Positions 11,306-22,674 of a DNA stretch of 64,000 nt are shown piece after piece. The notes beneath the pieces were generated by a model. That model had not been told where the DNA came from. It did no database searches and was given only the letters and a program-made list of their open reading frames with translations. This DNA is from Cladopsammia gracilis (lineage: Eukaryota > Cnidaria > Anthozoa > Scleractinia > Dendrophylliidae), in assembly GCA_022457155.1 (NCBI GenBank), contig JAJGOT010000193.1:939001-1003000 (forward strand), given 5' to 3'. The number at the start of each line of letters is the position of its first letter. The first letter of the stretch is position 1. A program made the translations under genes and the position numbers.

Positions 11306-13384
11306 TCAAATACCTGAAAGTTTTTGACATTCAGAAAGTTCTCTTTTTGCTTCTTTGTTGTCTTTATTCTTTGTCAGAACTGCTTGTAAACCTTGAATAG
11401 CCTTGGAATATTCGTTCATCATTTTAAATGCCATCGCTTTTCTGTAAAGTGCCTTTTCATTGTCTGGATCCAAAAGCAGAGCTTCATTGCAGGCAGCTTC
11501 AGCATCTTTTGCTTGATTTAATTTGAGATAGCAATGTGCTTTATTGACATGAAAAATTACTGCATTCTCTGGGCATAAAACCAGGCACTTATTGTAAACT
11601 TCAACTGCTTTCTCAAAGTTCCGTGCCTTTACCAAGTTCTTTCCTTCCTTCTTTAACAAAACAAAAGTCAAGTTCTCCCTCTCAGGAAAGCGACACCAAC
11701 TGTTTGGAAAGGCAGTTCCTCCTTCTGTAGGTTCGTTTACACTTGCAACATTGCAAAATCTAAAGACATCTTCATTACAAATAAAAACCAAGTGCTTTCT
11801 TAAACCATCCACAGCCATTCTAAAAATCATTTGCTGCTTTGGTTCAACTATAGCAAAACATGCACAATCAACAGTAGGGAATTGCTCAAAGACATACCGA
11901 CATTTGTCAAAAATGAAAACATCGGAGAACATCTGTCTCTCCTTTGCAATGTAGCTGAGACGTAACAACTTATTTACAACTGGAAATGATGGGTAAGCCA
12001 TCTGTCCATAAAGAAGGCCAGCTACTAAACATGCTGTACTAGAAGAATTAGCTACATCACAACAACTAGGAAACTTGCCAAGTTCCTGATCAAGAGCCAG
12101 ACTAAGAAACCCAAGGCATTTTCTCTGAAAATCATCATTCGAAAATCTTAAAATATATTCTTGAGAAGAAAACAGAAGGGGAGTTAAAAGCAATAATGAA
12201 ATATCCTCCTTTTGCAAAGAAGATGCTTTCCAGTCAGGAAAAATTTCATTAACCCAGGCTTTACAAAGAGGGTTTGTTCCTTCTGAATTCAAAACGGAAC
12301 CAATGTTTAGCAAATATGAAGTTCTAGCAATGTCTTCACACATAAGTTTCAACTTATGTTTGTCTCTATCTTCTGCCTCTGTATCTTCTTCTTGTTCTAT
12401 CAACAACTTATGCAATACCCTCGGTAGAGAATTCACATCATATAATTTCAATTCTTTAAGAAAATTATCTCTGCTCACAAATATTTGATCCCACAATGAC
12501 TTCTTTGTTGACAAGAGCATTCTTTGAACAGGAATAAACAAATACGCTGAATCGATTACTTGATAAGTGATGTAATCACTGTAATTTTCCTCGTCTGTCC
12601 TTGCCATAAGAAATTCGGCATCAGGAAAACTGCCTTCTTCATGTCCGGTGTTAACCAGCCTGTACTTTAAATATTCTTCGGTCAAATACTTAATTCTCTC
12701 TGTTTCTTTAGAGGCCTGAGCATTTGCGGCATCCTCTTGTTGTACGGGCTGCTTGGGCGGAAACGAAAAGTTGGTGATCAAGGCACCTGGTGATGTCAGC
12801 TTGTTGTAGAGAAAGACGTATCCAATAACCTTCAGCGTGTTCTGTTTGGCTGCTGGAAGTGAACCGCACGCATCGAAATAAATGATGTCAAACTGTCCTT
12901 CAAAATCTTTCAAAAAGGTTAGGATATCACCTTTGAAAAGTCTGACATTTTTCAAGTTTGAGTGATTTATAGATTCCCAGGCTTTTTCCAACGTTTTAGA
13001 ATCTTTCTCGATTGCCCAGACGTTCTGGCAGAGAACACCATTTTGAACGAGAACCTCAAGATCATTTATAGGGTTGTCCCCGCCGAGATAACAAACACGT
13101 AAGTCTGATGGCTTTCTGGTTTGAATCTGGCTGTCATGGAAAAGTTCCCATTGTCGTATTTCTTTCTCTATTTCTAGTCTTTCTTTTGGTTTGAAGTACC
13201 CCTGTGCCTCTCCAGTTTCATGTAGTTGCTTCCAAACTCGCTCAACATGATCTCGTTGCACGCAAGCAGATGTGTCTCTTTCAGTTGTGAGACATCTTAC
13301 TGCGTGTTCGATGAGCCTGGATCGACATTCTTTCTTCTCTGTTTGGTCGTACTGCGAAGAAGATTGTTCAGCAGTCGCATCCAT
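11306..13384 (-). CDS. Methyltransferase-like protein with C-terminal TPRs
   Basis: An uninterrupted frame of 692 codons from the first ATG (13384). The frame is open further upstream to 13465, but only with a GTG. Numbering from the ATG, residues ~90-215 resemble a Rossmann methyltransferase core: VCYLGGDNPIND where motif I sits, an acidic strand end AIEKDS, KGDI, and DIIYFDACGS where motif IV sits. The glycine loop is not a classic GxGxG, so SAM binding is uncertain. The last ~110 residues form about three TPRs (F-x-KAVEVYNKCL, DAEAACNEALLLDP, YSKAIQGL). The 3' end reads tttcag|gtatttg, so splicing to a further exon is possible. No introns are visible, which could mean a retrogene. Family not recognised by name. 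Confidence 0.75.
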   Translation of the reverse strand: MDATAEQSSSQYDQTEKKECRSRLIEHAVRCLTTERDTSACVQRDHVERVWKQLHETGEAQGYFKPKERLEIEKEIRQWELFHDSQIQTRKPSDLRVCYLGGDNPINDLEVLVQNGVLCQNVWAIEKDSKTLEKAWESINHSNLKNVRLFKGDILTFLKDFEGQFDIIYFDACGSLPAAKQNTLKVIGYVFLYNKLTSPGALITNFSFPPKQPVQQEDAANAQASKETERIKYLTEEYLKYRLVNTGHEEGSFPDAEFLMARTDEENYSDYITYQVIDSAYLFIPVQRMLLSTKKSLWDQIFVSRDNFLKELKLYDVNSLPRVLHKLLIEQEEDTEAEDRDKHKLKLMCEDIARTSYLLNIGSVLNSEGTNPLCKAWVNEIFPDWKASSLQKEDISLLLLTPLLFSSQEYILRFSNDDFQRKCLGFLSLALDQELGKFPSCCDVANSSSTACLVAGLLYGQMAYPSFPVVNKLLRLSYIAKERQMFSDVFIFDKCRYVFEQFPTVDCACFAIVEPKQQMIFRMAVDGLRKHLVFICNEDVFRFCNVASVNEPTEGGTAFPNSWCRFPERENLTFVLLKKEGKNLVKARNFEKAVEVYNKCLVLCPENAVIFHVNKAHCYLKLNQAKDAEAACNEALLLDPDNEKALYRKAMAFKMMNEYSKAIQGLQAVLTKNKDNKEAKRELSECQKLSGI

Positions 13385-13608
13385 AAAGGTGAAGTCGAGA
13401 TCAGTCGTACCGTGCGAGCAGTGGATTCTTTTACGCCGAGCTACGCCGGACGAAAAAGTAACCACTGCGTATCAACATGATCTCGAGACCAGAATAATCC
13501 CTTTGAAATAATGATTATCATTACCCAGGTAACGCCCGACACTATGCAGATCGAGAAAGAGTAATGCCTGGGGTCGAGTTTGTCTCGGGCTGCTCCACTG
13601 CATTCAAA
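13385..13608. promoter_or_regulatory. Possible bidirectional promoter
   Basis: About 225 bp separate the minus-strand ATG at 13384 from a plus-strand ATG at 13609 that opens a short exon. A head-to-head arrangement suggests a shared promoter; no TATA box is evident. Confidence 0.35.
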
Positions 13609-13627
13609 ATGGCGGACGAAGGCGAAG
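13609..13627 (+). CDS. Possible first exon (MADEGE...) of a plus-strand gene
   Basis: ATG GCG GAC GAA GGC GAA G followed by gtaaga, in the context aaaATGG typical of metazoan starts. The next exon is not identified; LINE and PLE insertions follow at once. It may belong to the exon series at 20139-22086, which is only a guess. Confidence 0.3.
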
Positions 13628-13771
13628 GTAAGAATGCTTTTTTAGACTTTTTAGAATCAATTTCCGCCTCAATTTATACTCGAGGGGTTAAATTTACGGC
13701 TAAACTGCAGAATATAGGGCCACGTTTTACCGTATACCAAATGAGCTGGTTCGTTTGCTCTTTAGTTTACA

Positions 13772-13888
13772 TATAAATTCAGTTTCTATACGAGAACTAT
13801 TAAGAAGTGGAACATGCTGCCAGACCATATAATCGAGATGCCGACACTTAGTGCATTTAAATCTGCACTAGTTGAGATGTACAGATAA
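13772..13888 (+). pseudogene. LINE reverse-transcriptase C-terminal tail
   Basis: Open frame ending TRTIKKWNMLPDHII...FKSAL...R-stop, matching the W-N-x-LP tail after the RT domain in CR1/L2-type LINEs. 5'-truncated: only ~39 codons remain. Confidence 0.7.
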
Positions 13889-13988
13889 GTTAATGACTGC
13901 CAATGTGTTTGTTTATTTTTTATTTTCATTTATCTTAGTAAAGAAGTATTTTTTCGTTTGTCTCACGATGTAGTCACTTCCGATGTGG

Positions 13989-14032
13989 ATCGCGACGTTT
14001 CGACTGCATACTGCTAGTCTTCTTCAGGCGAT
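13989..14032 (-). ncRNA. Hammerhead-like ribozyme motif in PLE, left arm
   Basis: Minus strand: stem I AUCGC/GCGAU, core CUGAAGA, one extra A, stem II GACU/AGUC with a 10-nt loop, GAA, then ACGUC. It departs from the consensus by the extra A and by a nearly absent stem III. PLEs are known to carry hammerhead motifs with very short stem III. Confidence 0.6.
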
Positions 14033-14056
14033 GGGGTCGACTGGTTACGCGTCACC

Positions 14057-14180
14057 TTATGAAGCACGATGTTCTGCTGTGATTGGTTGGTTTTCAACAG
14101 CTGTGACTGGCGCATTTTGATCCTCGTTGTTTCGGCAAATTGTTCCCTCGGCGGTCCGTAGTCGTACGGCTCTCTTGTTG

Positions 14181-14233
<53 letters not shown>

Positions 14234-14926
14234 CCTGTTGATGTTGTTAGGATTAAGTCTTATGTGGATCGCCTCTTTGACCCTGCGTGTGTACCAATGA
14301 GGATCACGATCAATAAACTTTACTTCATTCCAAAGCTGGTGGTGTCCGGTGTTGTTGGCGTGCTCTGAAACGGCGGAGGTCTGGGTACAGGCGAATCGGA
14401 TGTCTCGGTCATGCTCTTTTATTCTGTCTTGCATAGGTCTTCCAGTCTCGCCGATATAAACTTTACCGCATTCACAGGGGATTCTGTAAACCACGCCATC
14501 TTGTTTAGTCGGGTCAACAGCGTCTTTAGGCCGTACTAGGTGTGATCTAAGTGTAGTCTCCGACTTGAAAACAGCACGTACGCCTTGTTGTTGTAGGCAG
14601 CGGCAAAGTTGTTCGGACAGACCTTTGACATAAAGTAAAACCACAGTAGATTTGAACTCGGTCGTGGGCTCAGCACTGGTGTTGGGTTTTCTGGTCTTGG
14701 TAAGTTTCTGCAAGAAAGAAAAAGGATAACCATTAGAAACAAGAACAGATGACAGATGTTTTTTCTCCTTGGAGATAACAGAGGGTTTCGTTACGAGACG
14801 TTTGGCGCGCTCGTAAAGACACTTGACAATACCGCGTTTTACTGATTGCGGGTGGTGTGAATCATACGCTAAGTATTGATCAGTGTGTGTAGGCTTCCTG
14901 TATATGAAACCCTCTGTTATCTCCAA
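14057..14926 (-). pseudogene. PLE fragment with GIY-YIG endonuclease, left arm
   Basis: An open frame of ~289 codons without an ATG start, the 3' part of a Penelope-like element. It contains a cysteine motif (IPCECGK), the GIY-YIG core KVYIGETGRPMQDRIKEH, a downstream R, and the HANNTGH region followed by E in VKEAIHIR. The reverse-transcriptase domain is missing. Its upstream end lies at the centre of a palindrome with 14907-15617. The domain normally nicks target DNA for TPRT-like integration. Confidence 0.8.
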
Positions 14927-15372
14927 GGAGAAAAAACATCTGTCATCTGTTCTTGTTTCTAATGGTTATCCTTTTTCTTTCTTGCAGAAACTTACCAAGA
15001 CCAGAAAACCCAACACCAGTGCTGAGCCCATGACCAAGTTCAAATCTACTGCGGTTTTACCTTATGTCAAAGGTCTGTCCGAACAACTTCGCCGCTGCCT
15101 ACAACAACAAGGTGTACGCACTGTTTTCAAGTGAATGCGGTAAAGTTTATATCGGCGAGACTGGAAGACCTATGCAAGACAGAATAAAAGAGCATGACCG
15201 AGACATCCGATTCGCCCGTACCCAGACCTCTGCCGTTTCAGAGCACGCCAACAACACCGGACACCACCCGCTTTGGAATGAAGTAAAGTTTATTGATCGT
15301 GATCCTCATTGGTACACACGCAGGGTCAAAGAGGCGATCCACATAAGACTTAACCCTAACAACATCAACAGG

Positions 15373-15425
<53 letters not shown>

Positions 15426-15549
15426 CAACAAGAGAGCCGTACGACTACGGACCGCCGAGGGAACAATTCGCCGAAACAACAAGGATCAAAATGCGCCAGT
15501 CACAGCTGTTGAAAACCAACCAATCACAGCAGAACATCGTGCTTCATAA
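14907..15549 (+). pseudogene. PLE fragment with GIY-YIG endonuclease, right arm
   Basis: Inverted partner of 14057-14926, starting at the codons for KPSVISKEKKH. It has lost about 100 bases between ctgttttcaag and tgaatgcgg, which removes the SETTLRSHL...IPC segment and shifts the frame. The GIY-YIG core (YIGETGRPMQDR) and the C-terminus are otherwise intact. Confidence 0.8.
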
Positions 15550-15573
15550 GGTGACGCGTAACCAGTCGACCCC

Positions 15574-15617
15574 ATCGCCTGAAGAAGACTAGCAGTATGC
15601 AGTCGAAACGTTGCGAT
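15574..15617 (+). ncRNA. Hammerhead-like ribozyme motif in PLE, right arm
   Basis: Same motif as 13989-14032, but the cleavage-site C is T (GUC to GUU, still an allowed NUH). Stem I AUCGC/GCGAU is intact. Confidence 0.55.
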
Positions 15618-15787
15618 CCACATCAGAAGTGACTACATCGTGAGACAAACGAAAAAATACTTCTTTACTAGTGTGTTCACCACCATGAACGACAACAACC
15701 CTTTTTATGATTCATTTATCTTGTTTTGCTTTTTATTTTTACATATTCGCAGTGATGTACTTAAGCTTTGCGAATTATGATATATAA

Positions 15788-16010
15788 ATGCACTGCCGAG
15801 CCAAACGAGTCACCAAAATACATGGACCCTATGCACTGCCGAGCCAAACAAGCTATCAAAAACATAGACCCAACACTGCAGCGATCATATCAATTGTTTC
15901 CCGTTCATTACTCCACTGGCGAGCCAAACGAGCCACCAAATACATAGACCCAACAGTGTGGCGAGCAATTGCAATCAATTATTTCTCGTTCTTTACTCCA
16001 CTGTAGTCTG
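15788..16010. repeat. Short tandem repeat gccgagccaaacgag
   Basis: Units gagccaaacRagNcaNcaaaNacatRgaccc at about 15796, 15838 and 15920. A related gcgccaaacgagcca occurs near 18760. No coding function. Confidence 0.55.
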
Positions 16011-16554
16011 CACGCAGATGTCTCCTATTTCCTTAGCTTCACGCGGAAAAGGACTTCTGCGTAATGCCGTTTCGAATCGTCATTACTTATCCTGCTGTTC
16101 TCGATTAAAATATTCCATAAATAATCTAGGCCGACTCGAACTGTGAAATGATCTTCACCTAATGTCTTGCCGGGATCTCTCGTTGTGATAATGTTATGAA
16201 GATTCATTTCCTAGCTCTTTTTCCCGGCTTTTTTAGACTCAGTGGTACAGAAATTTCTAATTTGCCACAAAAGAAGGACCTGCAAAATTCCGTTTTCGGC
16301 GAATGTTTTTCTTCGCGGAGGGGATTTTACATTGGATCTACAAGTAAATTGTTTTCTTGTAGTTATTCTGTATTCCTCTTATTAATATCCCATTTGTCCT
16401 TTTATTCTCAGAACTACCTAGATTTCTGTTCTTCGAGCTAGAGTATATTGTTCTTTCATGGTATTATAGTATCAAACACTGATGATATGAATTCACTGTG
16501 ATTTATACTGCATTGTATTAATAAATAAATTGTCTGTAACATCCGGCACTGATT

Positions 16555-18113
16555 GTGTGGTTCCATAAAATATCCATACCTTCCCCACGGATGGTCTTTC
16601 AGTTTAGACCCCCCCCCCCACCCGACTGGAATTTCCGTTCCAGAGGGTTCTTTGATGACCCCCCACCCCCCAGGAATTTCCAACTTTTGTTTTTACCCTT
16701 TTTAAATTCCCAACTGTGTCATGCTTTAAAAAAAAACGTTCACTTGGTTTACACACAATATAAGAGACCTCTCACGCGAAAATGATACTAACAGCTATCC
16801 GTTCAAGCCGTTGAAGTTCGCCCGGCGTTCACGAACGGCAGGAGGCTATTCGGTCAAACAGCTGCTGCATTCGGAAAAAATATTCAGCTGTTCGAACAGC
16901 TAATGTTTGTATCCGTTTAGACAAAAACTAACGGCTTTGCTTATCCGTTGACAAACGATTAAAAAGATTTCCAGCCTTTTTTACGGCTATAGAAAGAGCT
17001 CTGGTCTTTTCGTTCGCTTACCACGGAATCTGCATATGTCAAAAGTAATTTGAAACCTTTTGGATATAGACATCTCGCTTTTCAAAAAGAGATGCGAAGC
17101 ACCTCCAGAGCACGTAGTCATTCTATTGCCAAAACGACATTTGGAAATGAAAGCAGGGAGTTTGGAAAAGCTTAGACTTAATTTCGTCCAGCAAAACTAC
17201 AAAGAAAACAGAGAATTCTTAGAAGTGGACAGTCAAAAAGTGTGTTGCGTTACCAACACTGTTTTGTATGCAAATTTTAGCAAAATGCAGAGTTCGTTCC
17301 GCTTTGGTTAGTACATACAGTGCTCGAACTGATGGTTTCATCATCCTTGATATTATAAAAGTGCTTGGTAAATGTAATCATTAAGCCTGCAATTTACTTT
17401 TTAATGAAAAGTTTGATTTTAAGACCGAAAAAGACTCGGGTTTTGATTTTAATTGTTGCTGTTGGCAACTCAGCGTAACTGACCCAAACAGTGACTCAAG
17501 GATCATTAATTATTTTTGGTTTTGCACGCTTGTTGTCAGAAAACTCTGGTCTTCAACCTGTTTTCGACTGCTTTCGTTTGGGTGTTTGGCACACTAGCTA
17601 TTGTTTTGTATAACCGTTTGTCTTCTTTAAAAATTCGGATAATTTTTTTTCGTGGGCATATTACAACTTGCCAATATTGACATCTTATCATTCAAAGATT
17701 GCCTTTGATTGTTCGCTCAAGATTTTTTGGTAGCCATTTTAGCTGTTTACAGCCAGCCATTCGAAATTTTTCTTGATCTGCCGTTTAGCTGTTCAGCGCG
17801 AGCCGTTCGAAATATTTTTTTAGCCGTTCACAGCCAGCTGTTCAGAATAATGGTTCAGCCGTTCACCGCGAGCCATTCGAAATTTTTCTTCTGCCGTTCA
17901 ACTTCATCCGTTTAAAAATTTTCATGTAAGTATAATAAGTTTACTTTGTGCCTTGCTTACGATTTTTTCAGTGAATTTCCTTACCCTCCGGACAAATTCT
18001 TCATGTGGACACCCCCTAACCCCTCGGAAATTTCTGCCTATTAGCCCCCCCTCCCCCTTGGAATTTCCATTGACCATCCGTGGGGGAGGTATGGATATTT
18101 TCTGGAACCACAC
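16555..18113. mobile_element. 1.56 kb TIR DNA transposon, non-autonomous
   Basis: 42 bp terminal inverted repeats starting gtgtggttcca, with two mismatches, and att on both outer flanks as a possible 3-bp target duplication. Subterminal regions carry many gccgttc / gagccattcgaaattttt motifs (16800-16960 and 17740-17915). The longest interior frame (17060-17311, 83 codons) has no recognisable transposase feature. A related end is at about 41284-41335. Confidence 0.75.
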
Positions 18114-18280
18114 ATTACACCCGCAAATTTCCGGTCAACAGACCATTGGAAGTTCAAAACATGGTAATCCAGAATAATTCATTTCACAGGAGAAGTTGAT
18201 GATCTAGCACAATTATTCCCAAACGGTGTTGTTCTTTTTTCACTCGACTTGCTTTGAAGCTTTACAATCATATACAATCA

Positions 18281-18653
18281 TTAATTTAAAACTGAGTTGC
18301 CCTTCGAGGATTCACAGATTGAGAGAGGATTGGCTATACCAAATTGTTTTGTAAACTTCACAAATAAATGGTTTGCAATGGGAGACGTCTGCCCGCAGGC
18401 TACAGTCAGTCCTGCCTTGAATGCTTTGGAACTGTTCTTGTTAAAAAATTCCTCCATAATTTTTCGTAAATTTTTGAAAAGTCCATGTCTGTAGAAATCC
18501 AGCACATAGTTCACAGATATGCGGTGTCGTAGAGTGTACAGCAAACTCTAGTAAAAGGTTTTCTTTGTCAACTTTAAATTCACTGCGACCTAGAACAAGA
18601 TTTCTGTCACTATGCTTCAAGATAGGCAACAAACACAGCACACAATTACTCAT
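18281..18653 (-). other. Possible degraded zinc-binding ORF
   Basis: Two overlapping minus-strand frames together suggest one frameshifted reading. The upstream one has a CxxC pair (NCVLCL), a GRSEFKVD stretch and a second CxxC (ICELCAG). No splice sites confirm it. Confidence 0.25.
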
Positions 18654-19029
18654 GTTTATTCGACAAATTTAGATCTGTTAATGAATCTGCATGAATTTTT
18701 ATGCAGCATAAATTATTTTGGCATTTCGGAGACAGCTGTACACAGGCTACTCCACTGCTGCGCCAAACGAGCCAGCTCGTTTGGTTTACGGTAAAAAGTG
18801 GCCCTGCATTTTTTTGATCGCCTTATCATTCTTTCGTCCTCCTAAAAGGAAGTTTCCTTCAAAGGCTGAACTGTTTTATAAGAGCAAAGATTTGGTTTAT
18901 CCTAGTACAGTGTATGGGTTCACAAGGGATTTCATGCACATATTTGTGATTACCAGGACAAAACCAAGATTTCCGTATAACCCGAAAATGTTGGATATGC
19001 ATACTGAAGAAATGCGAAAACAATAGAAT

Positions 19030-20138
19030 GCCAAAAAAAAAACCCAATGCTGCATAGATACATAATAAATGTATGGGGTTATAGAGAAATCTTACCTTCC
19101 CAGAAAAGACTTGCAAAAAGGCTCCTATGAGTCGTAAATATGAAATGCTCTTCTTATACTGAATGGATGGCAGACCAATAAAGGTGCACTTTTTTTATAT
19201 GTAAAGAATGTGAAGTAATTCATGATTAACAAAATTGCAAGGGGGTTATGTATTAAAATGCAAGGGGAATATGTATTATTCCCCTTGCATTTTACTATAT
19301 AACCCCCTTGCATTTGAATTAGTTATTCATCAGCCTCGTTGTTCCCTTTGAAAAATCAAAGCTGCACCCAGCTTTTCAGACAGTTGATTGCCGGGTTATG
19401 AGATATATTCCCTTGAGAAAGATCAAAGGAATCTGAGCCAAAGTGAAAATAATAGAGCTATTAGAGTGCAAGGAAAGCCTCTGGCATGCAGGGTATCAAA
19501 GAATCAATGAGTAAACAAATTTAAAACATGTCATCCAGTTCTCGATGTGTATTTGTGTCACACTAAGACATGTTTTTAATTTTAAATCATTTTAGAAACA
19601 AAATTTGGTTTATGCTCTAGCAAGAGAACTTGCTCGCAGGCTACACATTTAAAAACAACATTTACTGTGCTGTAGCATTTACCGAAGTCTTGAAAAATCT
19701 GTTTGAAGTCCGCAGATCAGGTTTAATTTTCCATACTGAGGGGCTTAAAGAGGCTTCACCAGGGTAAAGTCATTCTACATTTTCTGTAAACAGTAGTGCT
19801 CCAGTGACTGGAACTGTAGAAAGTGTTAAATCACATTTATGCTTTGACTTTTTTTAGTGTAAAGATGAGATGAGGAGTATCAGGTAAATTCATCAGTGAA
19901 GATTAACCACCCATACCCTTGGTCTACCCAGGGCTCATAAAAATCTAAAATTTAAACTTGCCTTGTGTGAAATCAAGTCTTAAGTTTTATTTGCTGGACA
20001 AGTTTTTATAAATAATGGTTACTTAAGCTTAGTTCACAGGTGACTTGTCCATATCCTTATCCGTTGGGCTAGTGAGTGGAGAAAGTTACTTTCCCCATGC
20101 AAAAAAAAAACTGAAATTGTGTCCCCTTTTTCACTTAG
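19030..20138. other. No supported gene; contains a hairpin
   Basis: At 19234-19315 there is a strong hairpin: gcaagggggttatgtattaaaatgcaagggg pairs with its near-complement around a ~10 bp loop. Probably a small foldback element. Nothing else recognised. Confidence 0.5.
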
Positions 20139-22086
20139 GCTTTGTCGGGTGGGCGATGGCAGGAGGGGGCAGTAGCAACAACTGGAGAGGAAGTAGAGAA
20201 CATCAACAGCCAGTTTTCAAGATTGGGTAGTTGTACAAAGCACATGCTTCTGGAAGGTATTAAATTATCTTTCAATGATAATCTTTCAGTGATATCTTCT
20301 TGATGAAGTACACAAGAGTAACTAATTAAGTTTAACTGTGTTTGTCTTTGGGACAAAACAACTGAAGTTTGTTTTTACAGGGACCCATTTAAAATTACCC
20401 TTTTGAACTCAAGAATCTGGGAAGCTGGTATACATGTAGTCGTATCTCATGTATACAGACAGGGAAAATTTCTAAATGCTGTCACAATAAAGCTGTTAAT
20501 GAAACAAATGCATTGGTACATGTATTTTGGGCATTGTTGCTATTGTTGTTGTTGAAGCCATTATCAGTAGCTATTGTTGGTGTTTTATTTTTAGAGGAAG
20601 AAGTCACATACAATGAAAAACACCAACTGTTGCCAGCAGGGGAGGCTTTTCTGTGTCACTTGCTGGCTTCAGATATGTGTACTCCCAAGCAGGGGAGCTG
20701 CACAGAATTGTTGAGAGTATATTACGGAAAAAAGATCAGAAAACTAATTTTATCAATGCCTTGTTCCAACTTTGTGGCTGGTGAAGCTGTGTTGATGAAA
20801 AAGGTCATACTATATCTAGACCCTCAGATGATAATGATCAATATGAAATTTGTAACCTGCTTGAATGGACGGCTACATACATGTAGATTACAATTTCTTT
20901 TGTTTCCTTTTAAATAAATGACTTGATTTATGCATCTGCAGTATTAAGCTATAAAAAAGACTAATTGGAGACATGGAACTTAATACTAATTACTAAAATT
21001 AATGTACATAAAAATAAAGAATCATGTTGTTGATGTGTTGTTTCAATGATGCTGTAACCTAGCTTATGCCCTGTTTATCTGTTAGTCAGTGGCTCAGTTT
21101 CCTCCAGACCAAATGTAATTGCAGTCCAACCTATTTAATACTGACACCAAATGGACAGTATGGCGTATTATAGATGAAGTAAGAGTTATCATCGATTTTA
21201 GATCTTTTGGACCAGTGAAACTGTCCAAAGTAAAGAGCTGTCCATGTTATACAGGTGTCCATAAGATTAGGTGTGATTGTTGTTTTTTTTCCCTTTAGAT
21301 AGATCCAAACAATGCCAAAAGTTGCGTACAAAAATATCATCAATCATCATCAAGCTTGGAGAAACGGTTGGAAAGTATATCAGACTCGTCACCGCCAATG
21401 ATTGAGTCGAAAGGAAAGAAGTTGAAAAACGAAAATTTTCCCTGGAAAGGTAAAATTTGTAATGGAGATGGTAAACACACTATTTTCTGAAAAATAATAG
21501 TAGGTTTATATCAAGTCGAACTTTACAGTAAAGAGATGACGTGACCAAGTATAGGCTAGTAAATTGTCGAAATGACCAGTGAGTTTAATGGCTCTTTGAA
21601 TATTTGAAAAAAAAAAATTGATGAAAGTATATGTGAAAGGCAAGGCCCTGCATTCTAATAATCTTCTCTATACAATTCCTAAAAAGTTTTCAAATATCCA
21701 TGCTTTTATAAAAACACAAACCTTATGAGCAGTGGCCTCAAACGTGGCCATTTTCCTAATTTTGCTATTATCTTTTCAAAGCATAAATTAATGGCGATGA
21801 AGATGCTGAGGTGACAGGTGACGAGGGCAGTGAAAAGGTTAGCGGGAGCAATTCTGGAGACATTGTCCTGGATGCCCTTGCCAGTATAGGTGCAGCCTCG
21901 ATGTTTACAGCGTCTGCAGAGGAATATAATTTTCCGGCTGGTGAAAGGCGTTACAATGGCCGAAACGGCAGTAACGCATGCAGTTTGATTTATAGTTTGT
22001 TGATCGGTTACGCTTTAAGTGCGAGGAAGATCTCGCCTCACATTGCTTCTTACCTTTGTCAAGTACTGTTAGGGATGGACCATTAG
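20139..22086 (+). CDS. Unrecognised multi-exon gene with KDZ-like segment
   Basis: Four exons join with consistent phases: 20139-20256, 20595-20803, 21299-21449, 21803-22086. The first reads GRWQEGAVATTGEEVENINS then FSRLGSCTKHM, which resembles the GRW...GEEVE...S..TK.M segment of KDZ (Kyakuja/Dileera/Zisupton) transposases. The middle exons are charged and not recognised. The last has ERRYNGRNGSNACSLIYSLL, with a GxNxC block like a cysteine-enzyme active site, although that link is weak. The frame runs into a MITE after CQVL and stops six codons later, so the native 3' end is lost or lies beyond it. Upstream exons were not found. It may be an old KDZ transposon remnant or a host gene derived from one. 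Confidence 0.45.
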
Positions 22087-22362
22087 AAAAGTGATGAGGG
22101 GGGGGGGGGGGGGGGGAACTTTGGGAGAGGCAAGAAATTTTTTTTTGTCCACCTAAGGTGGAAATCTTTTTTTTTTCACTCGATGGCTGAAATATTTTTT
22201 TTTAATAGTTTATCTTTTAATTGTCCTTGGGCAGATTTTTTTTTTTTTGCGATAATGCGTGGGAATTTTTTTTGTCCCTTAATAATTTACTGGGAAGATT
22301 TTTTTTTTTGCTTTTGCCCCACCCCCCCCCCCCCCCCCATCACTTTTCTAATGGTCCATCCC
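22072..22362. mobile_element. Harbinger-like MITE with TTA target duplication
   Basis: ~33 bp TIRs (gggatggaccattagaaaag...) with G/C homopolymers just inside, flanked by TTA at 22069-22071 and 22363-22365, as in PIF/Harbinger. It interrupts the exon that starts at 21803. Confidence 0.85.
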
Positions 22363-22369
22363 TTATTGA

Positions 22370-22670
22370 TGTTGTTTGCGGCAACCGGTGTACGACTTAT
22401 GTCTGGATAGTTTACCCTCAAGGTATCTATCCATTCAGAAAGCTGCCAGTGTGTTAGAAATCTAGTTTGATATTGGCGTGGGATAGAGTTTGCCAGAACG
22501 CCTGAAAGATCAAAATGAGCAGCACACTATTGGTGGTCAGTTACTGTACGAGAAGCCATCGTTCACTTCTCGTCCCTCTTTTGTCGGATGAACTATTTTG
22601 AACGAGAAAACCTCTGTTTTACATCACCAAAGGTTTCATAATGTGTGTTGACACCCATTCTAGTGACCCT
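22370..22670. other. No gene seen
   Basis: Region after the MITE. One frame continues with DVVCGNRCTTYVW, possibly the displaced end of the upstream exon in another frame, but this cannot be shown. Confidence 0.3.
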
Positions 22671-22674
22671 AGCG

